A stretch of 64,000 nt of DNA from Takakia lepidozioides (taxonomy: Eukaryota; Streptophyta; Takakiopsida; Takakiales; Takakiaceae), in NCBI GenBank assembly GCA_030704615.1, contig CM060734.1, positions 29,340,042-29,404,041 of the forward strand, read 5' to 3'. Positions 55,961-64,000 of this stretch are shown here, in pieces. Position numbers and translations under genes: made by a program. How positions within the stretch are numbered: position 1 is the first letter of the stretch; every line of letters begins with the position of its first letter. A model generated the notes under the pieces. The model did not search any database. It was not told where the DNA came from and saw only the letters and a list, made by a program, of their open reading frames with translations.

Positions 55961-56595
55961 GGTGAGACCTATGAGGGGATGGTTCACGCACTACCGTTAC
56001 ACCAAGTGTACACTCACGTAAGATCAAAAGCCACCACCCTCACTGCCACGGCAGTGTAGCTTAAATAGTATTAGGTCGTAATCTAATCCTAGTGCCGCGT
56101 GACACTTACATATAGGTCAGCCAAATGCCCTTCCAGCATAGCCATAGAAAGAAGCCAGATCACCCAGACCCATCCTAATCTAATCCTAAACTAGCTGTTA
56201 GAATAAGACAGTACATAATAAAGCCATAAGTTGTTGCCCGCTCATCCCCATGTTCATCCAGACTTCATCCCGATTCCGTCCATCCCTAAATCATCCGGAG
56301 CGCATCCCCCCCTCCATTCATCCAAGTCGAAAAAGCAGGTGAGGAGGAATCCCAGCTCCACATACATAAGCCTGCAGGGGCACTAGAAACTACGAGCTCC
56401 TGCGAGCGATGAGCTCAGGAAGAACAAAAACTAAGCTTAGCCAAAACAAACTATACACTCGGCACACAAGGGATGAAAAAACCTAGGGGAAGAAAACCTC
56501 GCCCTGCAAGCTGGGCTAAGGACAAAACATCCCCTAGGAAAAACCCCAAATGCTACAATTGGTGTAGAAAACTAGCACGTAATTCAAAACTAAAA
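55961..56595. other. Stretch without a supported gene
   Basis: Around 56240-56330 several CATCC/TTCATCC words occur, faintly like the 96-bp repeat family. The stretch lies just 3' of the gypsy-5 integrase on the minus strand and may include its 3' region or LTR. No pair was identified. Confidence 0.35.
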
Positions 56596-59584
56596 CTACT
56601 CTACAGGAGAAGAAGCCATGGCCTGAGCACGAGCTGTTCGAGCTGTAGGTGTGAAGATCACCTGGCGGTTCTCAACATTCAAACAGGTTAGATCAAAAGT
56701 GATAGTACACGGAACAAGCAATGAGACATGAACAAAACTAGATAAGTGAGGAGTAGAAGTATGTTGTGAAAGCAATACATACTGTCGGCCAGGAAGGATA
56801 TCAGTAATCAGGTAAGGGTCATCAATTCTCCGCTTAGCTTTAGAGATTTGCTTACCAGGCTGAAGCCTTACACAAACAGACTGGCCCACTTTAAAAGATT
56901 CAGAATAAACAACCCGACGGTTGTAATTATTGGCCTGAGAGGCCTGAGCAAAGACAATGTTAGATTTAGCTGTCTTTCTCAAACGATGACGTTTAGCATC
57001 CATAGAGAGTAAGAATGCTTCCCAATTCTCAGGCTCAGTGGCAGATACCTGCAACCAGGAAATATGCAAATGAATCCTACACTTTCTACCATACAAAAGC
57101 TCAAAAGGAGAAATCTTGGTACTGGCATGGATAAAGGATCTATAGGCAAACAATAGGATAGGCACAACAATGTCCCATTCATCTATGAGTGACCCATTTT
57201 TCTCAAGCATCTGGCACATTGTTTTGTTAAAATGCTCAGTCAAGCCATTGCATTGGGGGTTATAAGCAGTGTTGTACCGGTACATAGGGTATTCCCTGGT
57301 ATGTGCACAGGTATATGCAATGGTATCAAGGACCCTACCAGCCTGATATCAACCAAGAGAAATACCCCGGCTATGCACAAGTGGCCCCCAATAAGTCCCA
57401 AATTAATACCCTGGCTTCTACCATACATGTATGGTATTCGTTAATATCATACCCTTGTAGATACCAGTACTCCCCCGTTGGTGTGGCGAAGTCCCTCGAG
57501 TATTTGTTGTGTAGCATAGGTGGGGGGGCGCTTCTTCAATGTCCATTGTAGTGGCTATAAATTTTATTTCAGAGGCTGATTTGGTCAAGGATCATGAAGA
57601 TGAATTGCAAGAGGCTGGATATATTGATGACTTGAGAGATTAGACTTCTTAGCCTGCTACTAATGGGATTGATTCCATCTAAAATTGAATCAAATTCTGC
57701 AACCACTCAATTGTTCTAGAGGCACTTACAATTGTATTTATGGTGACTTCAAGAAAATACTTTGATTTAAAATATCTACTCAGGAATTTTGGTACAACAA
57801 ACTTGCTCTTATTATTTTAAGGTCTGCAATGATCTTATCTAATACCAGACCCGGATATATGTATCATTGGTATCACCCAAACAACTACTCTATATTTATA
57901 CCAGATCAAACAAAACTACTCACTTCTATTTATTTATACCAGTCCAGTATCTAATTTTTTTAAATTAATGTAACACCAGGACCTGCCATATCTCAAATTT
58001 AGTCCATAATTCAATACCAGTACTAGTCTGGTATGCCCAAATTTTAATATTGGTACAACACTGGTTATAAGGCGCAGTCACGACGTGTATAGTGTTTAGA
58101 TTGAACAATACAATCTCCATGAGCTGGTTGCAGAATTTTGTACCTTGATCCGTGAGGATCTCAAGAGGGCAATCATGGCGGAGAATCACCTTGTCAAATC
58201 ATTGCACCACCTCATCACTGTCATTAGCGACCAGAGGTCAGAGCTCAACCCATTTAGTCAGGTAATCCATAGCAACAACAAGGTATGCATGGCCCTTACA
58301 CGTAGGTTTGAGGGGTCCAACAAGATCTAAGCCCATCCGGGCAAAAAGCTCAGTAACCGGGATAGGTTGCAAAGAGAGTGGTGCTTCGGTCCTAGGCAGG
58401 ATGGTTTTGGCATGACAGGGTACACACCTTGCAATGAAAGCTGAAACGTCCTTAACTAAACATTTCCAATGATACTGCTCTTAGAGTCTTTTCACAGTTT
58501 TGGTAACCCCCAAATGACCAGCATAAGTAGAAGCATGGTACAATTCTAGCAAGGCAGGTACAGCGGACCTAGGAGGGACTTCCACAGCAAGATCACCTTC
58601 CAATACATTCCACTCTGAACAACCTCCCTTCACTTTCCCGGTGGGTGGGTCAGTGATAGTTCACTTGCCTCATGAGGAGTCTGGATATGCCACTAAGCTG
58701 GGTGCCGGCTTTGCACCTGTGGAGAAAAGCATCGTAAAGAGGATCATCCATGCCTACAACACTCATGGCCACACGACAACAAGTTAGTGTAGGTGAGGAG
58801 GAAATGGCAGCCCCCGTGATCTTCCTCTCATTGATCCTGACTTCAATTTTCAGTTGGCTGCCTATGAGGACGCAAGCAGGCTATGAAGTGCAGCTCAGTC
58901 CTTTGGTCGGGAACAAGACAGGTCAATGAGCGAGAGAAACATGATCATGAAAAATGTAAGGCCAAAGCTAGCCTAGGCTCCAAGTTGCCAACCTACTAAC
59001 ATTGCCAAGTACCAAGCAGGAAATTTAAGGGACATCAAATTGAACTAGATCCCAAGAATCCAACAGATCAGGGGGAACATAAGGAAAATCCAGCATATGA
59101 CATAACGCATAAGGGTCAGTAACAGGTGCAACAACAGAAGTGGAAGTAAGAACATGAACCAGATCATCTAGAGTAGTGTAAGGGGCCGGAGTCTTAGTTT
59201 CCCCACAAGTCAATGCATCAGCATTAACATTTCTTTGCCTCGCTTGTATGAGATCTGAAAATCATAACCTTGTAAAATCAGAGCCCATCTAGTCAATCGT
59301 CCAGTCAGTTCTCGAGGAGTAAGCAAGGCTTTCAAAGGTAAATGATCTGTCTCGATGGTGAAGTGGCAACCATGAAGATACTGCCTAAAATATTTAACAC
59401 CAAAGAAAACTGCCAATCCCTCTTTGTCTGTGATAGAGTACTTCCTTTCATGTTTGTCAAGACGCCGTGAGGCATAGGCAATCGCATGTTCCTGCCCATC
59501 TTGAATTTGACTAAACACAGCAGAGATAACTAAGTCATTAGCATCAGTTTGTAAAAGGAAAGGAGGTAAAGTCAGGGTAGGCAA
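56596..59584 (-). mobile_element. Ty3/gypsy element 5: RNase H to integrase, split by a MITE
   Basis: 59584-59210: RNase H (PPFLLQTDANDLVISAVFS, TIETDHLPLKALLTPREL). 59213-59025: spacer in another frame. 58189 to about 58072: integrase core (ILTDQGTKFCNQL, IHVVTAPYN). After the insertion at 57267-58063 the core resumes at 57258: NPQCNGLTEHFNKTMCQ and LLFAYRSFIHASTKISPFEL. The C-terminal domain follows (VGQSVCVRLQPGKQI, DPYLITDILPGRQYVL). The zinc domain region (58200-59020) is poorly preserved. The element is cut off at 59584 within RT/RNase H, where unrelated sequence begins. Confidence 0.85.
57267..58063. mobile_element. hAT-type MITE, 797 bp, with perfect 8-bp target duplication
   Basis: Terminal inverted repeats of 12 bp: CAGTGTTGTACC at 57267-57278 and GGTACAACACTG at 58052-58063. 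GTTATAAG flanks both sides (57259-57266 and 58064-58071). An 8-bp duplication with CAG-type ends is the hAT signature. There is no coding capacity, so it is non-autonomous. ATACCAG or its complement CTGGTAT occurs seven times (57296, 57461, 57842, 57898, 57936, 58014, 58028), probably the subterminal transposase-binding motif. It interrupts the gypsy-5 integrase core, so it inserted after that element. Confidence 0.92.
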
Positions 59585-60640
59585 CCGCTGCGGTTAACGC
59601 CAGCGTCCGCCGGTCCGTCTCAACTTTTGGTTATCCAGCGGGTAAAGACCTTGCTCGCACGCTTCAGGGCCTCACGCCTGAGCCACGTGGCTGATGTACT
59701 TGATCTCAGTATGACTTAAGGTTAGCGCTGGGGCCCCGTTCCCGTACGTCGTGGCTGGGCCACGGCTGCCTCCACGCTTTTAGTAATCGAGTCCCTACTC
59801 TCTAGGCGCAGCACCCGGGCTGCTCGCGACTTTGGGGCAGCTGCTATCAAGCGAAATTAGCCCGCCTAAACCCCAAGACAAAAAATACAACCCACCCTCC
59901 CCTAGGCCTCCATGGCTTGCTAGTGGGGGGGGGGGAATTAGCACATAGTGGCCTTTTAGTGGCCTTATATCATAGATCCAGCCTACTGGCCTGCCTTTGC
60001 CAGAGCTGGCTAAATTTCAAATTAGTAATCAAACACAAAGATTCCTTATTCCAACAATTCAAATACAAGCCTCTATTGGTGCCTTTCCCAATAGACTATG
60101 AGGGTCTTCACTTCTAGACATGAAATAATGGGATTCCACAATGCACTCTCCTCTTTGAAGAGCCTAAATCAGATTTTCAACTTCAAGCTTTGCTTAGAAA
60201 ATAAATGAATCACATACACAAATGGTGAAATGGTAAGATGGGATCAACCCTTTCTATGCGAGAGTGATTGGGATGCTCTAACGACTCAAGTAATGGTACT
60301 CTATGCGGCCTCCACTTGGGCTCTCGTCCATAAGTCCATACCAGCCCCTTCTACTCGTCCTCAAGTCACTTTCCTCCACATGAAATTGCCCTCTTCCTTC
60401 ACAAATGAAAATGGCTCAAAGGCCCACAAGCTAGGCCATTTGCCTTAGCTTACAAGAATCCTACCTAACTAGGGAGCTTCAAGCTCCACTCCCTAGGATC
60501 TAGCCCCTCCTCAAGCCAAAACTATCAAGCACTACAACAAGAAGCAAGAGGAAACTAAGCAAATGAGCTAGATGAAGAACAAGAGAAGCCTTGCCCCTCT
60601 TTTATACTGTTGTTGGGTCTAATAGACTAATGGAAAATAT
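59585..60640. other. Non-coding stretch of unknown origin
   Basis: 59585-59880 is GC-rich and sharply different from the gypsy-5 sequence it interrupts. It is followed by a G-run (about 59927-59936) and AT-richer sequence to 60640. No domain, tRNA or LTR end was recognised. It may be the end of another element. Confidence 0.35.
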
Positions 60641-60880
60641 TCATTAAACTATTGTTTCTTGCAATGTCCTCGCAATTCTCCACTGTGACTCCGACACTCT
60701 TGTCTCCACAATGGGAATGTTGTATTGTTTTACTACAGATGGCTCGTTATGTTGCCGGGGCACGCGCCCTGTGCTCAAAGGAGATGGCGATCTTGAACGT
60801 GCAGGACTTCCGGTGCTCGACGAGCCCTCCTCGGACAACATCATCGGACCACGAGGGAGCGTGCGAATATTCTTGTCAGC

Positions 60881-63440
60881 TCACCATGAATCCTCTTCTC
60901 CGCCAGGTGCCTCGTCAAGTCTTCGTCTCACTGGACGGGTATGAACATCTCCTTCCAAATGTTGGCCTCTTTGCAGCAATGGCGTGTCCCGAAGGCCCTC
61001 TCGCAAGGCCGCCGCCCACTTCCGAGGATTCTTCGATCTGGAGGCAGTCCGCATCAGCATTTCCTGCCTGTCCGGCCCCAAGCCCCACTGTTTCCCTTTC
61101 AAGAACTCGTTGTACCTGCATTGCTGCATAATTGACCTCACAATGTCCTCCGTTGTGGCAGTGAGGATGTCCACCAGATGCGCCGCAGAGGAGGCACGCC
61201 AGGAAGAGTGCACTGATTCGGCCATGTTTGTCGTGGGCATGTCGGTGTCGGAGTCGAGACACATTTCCTGCACAAGCACATGTTCAGGTTACAAGCAAGT
61301 TACAAATATGGCCAAGAATAATATCCAACGGGACGCGAATTCGTGCAACTCACCTCCCGCATATAGTCGCCGAACTGGAGGAAACGATAATGCCACCATG
61401 CTAGCCAACTGACCATTGCTCCTTCGTCTGATTTCCTTACAGCACCTGACGATGTCCACCAAGCCCGTATGCATGCAAACTGTGTCTCTGCATCATCCAA
61501 GGTGGGAGCGTGCTTCCACGCAAGGCACATGGAACGGTGCTCCTCTCTGAAATCTGGCGCCACGAGCCTGGTTGTGTACTGCGAAAGGCTCTGCAGAAAA
61601 TGGAACCCACAAGATCTCTCCTTGCCTTCCATGGAACATTGGGGTCTTGCCCGTACACCCTTCGGATGGCAGCCCAATTTGCTTGTGCGTTGTCCGCCAT
61701 GAAACCACGGAAATTGGGAGGGGGCAATCCCGCCTTGGCCATCTGTTCGTTTATTCCCTGCCAAAGAAGCATCTCCGATTGTGTGTCCTCTCCTTTCATC
61801 TCACAAATAGCAATTGTCATTAGCATCCTGCAGTGGGTGTCGTAGACATATGCACCCATTGTCACCCACTGGTGATTTGTAATTCGTTTGATATGGTCGA
61901 ACATGACCCAACTGTTTGACAAGTTCCCACTCGTCATCCTGTCGACCAGTTCGGCGCCACTGCCAGGTCCACACGTGGACATTTTGAATACGAAACAACG
62001 ATCTGCCTCAGTCCCTTGTCCTGGAAACCTACTTCCATGAATGTAGTCATATCCACATCGTCGCTTCACCTCCAGAATGGAGTGCATATCCGAGCCACGC
62101 CCAATTTTCTGTTTGCATGAGACAATGTGGTTTCGGACATTCGGTGAACATACGTGGGACACCGACTCCAGCAATGCCTCCATTTCCTTCTCGTCGAGAG
62201 GAACTCTATCGGAGCCGTCTTCCGACATAATTCTGGCCAATGCCATCTTATGGGCGGCTTGGAGCTGTATCTGTTTGGGTTTGGCACCCGGTCTCAACTT
62301 AACCTCCTCCTGAACGAGCTGCTCTGCATCGTGGGCAGCCTCCCGCGAGTTCCCCCTCGCCAATTTGTGACAATGGGAACCAACGTGTATGCAAGCTCGG
62401 GTGAGGTCAGGGAAACGGTGCAACACATAGAACTGCTTGGCATTACAAACAGACATGCAGTGTGGTGGTTCTTTGCAATGCACACACTTAAATGTGGAGT
62501 TCGGAACGTTCTCCTGAGCTCGAAATGGTTGATGAGCTGTGCCTGGCTAATCGGTCTCGTTCTTGTGACCTCTGGATTTAAAGTGGAAGCAAGTTGGGGA
62601 GAAACACCGCAACGCGCCCGCACAAACAACGTAGCGCACCCGCACACCATCAAGCATCTTCATGCTGGTGATTTTGGTAACGCACCAAGGATGACCGTCA
62701 TGTTTTCTATCCATATCTGTCAACATTCCGGACGCCCTCGAGTAGTCTGCCCGAGGAGGGAACTCAAAGAAGATATTACTGTCGACGTCGGCGGGAAGGC
62801 ATGTAACCAATTTAATTGCAAACTTGCTGTAGTCCAGCCCGGCCAGCTCCGACCGGTGTCCCTCCAGGTGAAGCCCTCGAAGAATTTCAAGAATAGATCG
62901 AACTGCGGTGCTCGTGCTGTGAATATGACTCCCTCCTCCACTGACGTCCATTGAGGACTTGCCTGATCTCCAGGACGACCTCGGAACTTCCATGACCTCA
63001 TCTGCGTCGGACAGGTTGTGAACAACTCGGTTCTCGCTCGTCTTCATGGATGGGTTCGGCTCTGGATTTACTTCGTTGCGGACTTCTCTCTTTGAGGTAG
63101 CCACTCTCTGATTCGCGGATTGTTTCGTGGAAGGCGCCAGGATAGAAGGTGCATTTGGCGGGCAAATGAAGTCACCAACAGCCCTGTATATGACGCTGTC
63201 CGATGGTGGAACTCGCCATTCCCTGACATCGCCGAAATCATCGTGGAGCACAACAATACTCTCGACAACAAGGCCATTTGAGTCCTTCATTTCCTCCTCC
63301 AAAAAACCGACCCCGGTTTCACGTGGTATCGAACGCACAGATATTTCTCCATCACCCGGCAGATGTCCCCTCTGCACGGAAATGAAGCTCTATGCTCGTG
63401 AGGAGGGCAGTACACTGTAGCGCTCGGGTTTTCCGCCATG
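60881..63440 (-). pseudogene. Mutator-like (DDE) transposase, broken
   Basis: One frame from 63377 to about 61640, interrupted by a single TAG at 62547-62549. It has a Ser/Glu-rich start, a zinc-like region (CAGALRCFSPTCFHFKSRGH, then CVHCKEPPHCMSVC), and a core with MFDHIKRITNHQWVTMGAYV and FRGFMADNAQANW, whose Asp residues fit the first two catalytic positions of a DDE enzyme. After a frameshift near 61640 it continues (FHFLQSLSQYT, FACIRAWWTSSGA, WLAWWHYRFLQFGDYM). An intron of about 80 bp (GAG|GTGAGT to TGTGCAG, about 61355-61277) leads to the last exon (DMPTTNMAESVHSSW). The assignment to Mutator and not another DDE family is by overall layout and tentative. The element ends were not identified. 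Confidence 0.6.
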
Positions 63441-63739
63441 GAAGATGTGCACACAAGACTGCCAGGATGGCGTGCGGGGAAGCTCCCTGGTAGAAGGGGG
63501 ATGCAGCGATGGGAAGGAATGCGGTGCCGATTTGTCCGAGCGACGAAGCCTGATCCAAATCCAGGGAGCCAACTATCTCAAAAATCCACAGTCAGAGTGT
63601 TAATGAACCTTGTATCCGGAATGCGGCCCCTGGTCTTTGCGCAATAACTGCCAACGGTATGCAGTCAGAAAGTGGGGGGCCGTCCGGATGATGTCGGCTG
63701 AAGGGAGAAGCCGGCACCGTGCCGTCACATTACTACCCC
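63441..63739. other. 5' flank of the transposase pseudogene
   Basis: No gene. It leads from the transposase start into the inverted repeat patch. Confidence 0.4.
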
Positions 63740-63960
63740 CGAATGGAAATTCGGCACCCAATATCCAACAGGGGCCGCACGGATGAAGTCGTCTGGGGCA
63801 GAGACAGAGAACATCCCCCAGATGGAAATTCAGCGCCGAATTTCCATTCGGATCCCCCAAAGGAAGTCCTGTCGGGGGGTCAGGTCGAAAACTGGCCGAC
63901 ATAAAAACCTCCGCGGATGCAAAAACGGCGCCGAATTTCCAACAGAGGAAGCCCGGATGA
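63740..63960. repeat. Inverted, diverged copies of the 96-bp repeat family
   Basis: GAATGGAAATTCGGC (63742), GGATGAAGTCGTC-TGGGGC (reverse complement of the GACGACTTCATCC part of the 631-985 unit), GATGGAAATTCAGCGCCGAATTTCC (63820-63845, a near-perfect palindrome) and GGCGCCGAATTTCC (63927-63942) recur in about 200 bp. Orientation is mixed. The patch lies 5' of the Mutator-like transposase and may be part of the ends of that element class. Confidence 0.7.
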
Positions 63961-64000
63961 AGACTCGGGCGCAGAGGCCGGAGTGTGTGCGACAGAGAAC

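Overview
The window looks like plant nuclear DNA from a large, repeat-rich genome. The evidence is a six-exon papain-type protease gene with a C-terminal granulin domain (a green-plant architecture), a plant-type CACTA TNP2 transposase, several Ty3/gypsy lineages with DGGS-type or zinc-knuckle polyproteins, a plant LINE with a zf-RVT tail, and tRNA-derived SINEs. I cannot name the species. A seed-free plant or streptophyte alga is possible, but that is a guess from the unfamiliar transposon-linked proteins. No bacterial, organellar, CRISPR or rRNA features were seen.

Layout. 1-2.5 kb: a CACTA-like terminus, a 96-bp tandem repeat, an unrecognised coding-like stretch and a short structured retroposon. 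3.2-6.05 kb: a multi-exon FCP1-homology (HAD phosphatase-like) gene on the minus strand, carrying five copies of a 16-bp palindrome. 6.1-12.3 kb: a decayed minus-strand gypsy element whose 5' leader encodes a protein built from repeated 'GD' modules. 14.2-17.2 kb: minus-strand coding-like sequence with two kinds of internal protein repeat and a signal-peptide-like start. 17.2-21.2 kb: a second decayed gypsy element with an extra ORF upstream of gag. 21.3-26 kb: mostly non-coding and repetitive. 26.1-27.6 kb: a second, broken FCP1-like gene (plus strand). 28.4-29.2 kb: a CACTA-like end with seven CACGTG motifs. 29.3-30.5 kb: plus-strand gypsy gag. 31-34.6 kb: a minus-strand block of transposon-associated coiled-coil ORFs, and a tandem repeat. 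34.6-35.2 kb: three plus-strand exons of an unknown gene. 35.1-38.7 kb: a third gypsy element (gag-PR-RT-IN, RNase H deleted), fused in frame to the C-terminus of a CACTA transposase (38.65-42.2 kb). 42.5-44.3 kb: an intact two-exon gene for a SET-domain protein just upstream of that transposase. 45.1 kb: an 87-bp retroposon with a 13-bp target-site duplication. 45.5-48.5 kb: a 5'-truncated LINE. 49.0-54.35 kb: the only clearly intact conserved host gene, an RD21-like cysteine protease of 455 residues. 55.2-56 kb: SINE, duplicated repeats and a heat-shock-element-like array. 56.6-59.6 kb: a fourth gypsy element split by a 797-bp hAT-type MITE with perfect ends. 60.9-63.4 kb: a Mutator-like (DDE) transposase pseudogene. 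The 96-bp repeat family recurs, inverted, at 63.7-63.9 kb.

How it fits together. Most of the sequence is nested transposon debris. The most unusual items are the SET-domain gene travelling with a CACTA transposase (a possible transposon-borne chromatin modifier), the CACTA-gypsy chimeric ORF, the GD-module leader protein, and the palindrome family confined to the first FCP1-like gene. Isolated stop codons in otherwise open frames are mostly TAG and TGA, as expected if methylated CAG and CGA codons had deaminated in silenced elements.
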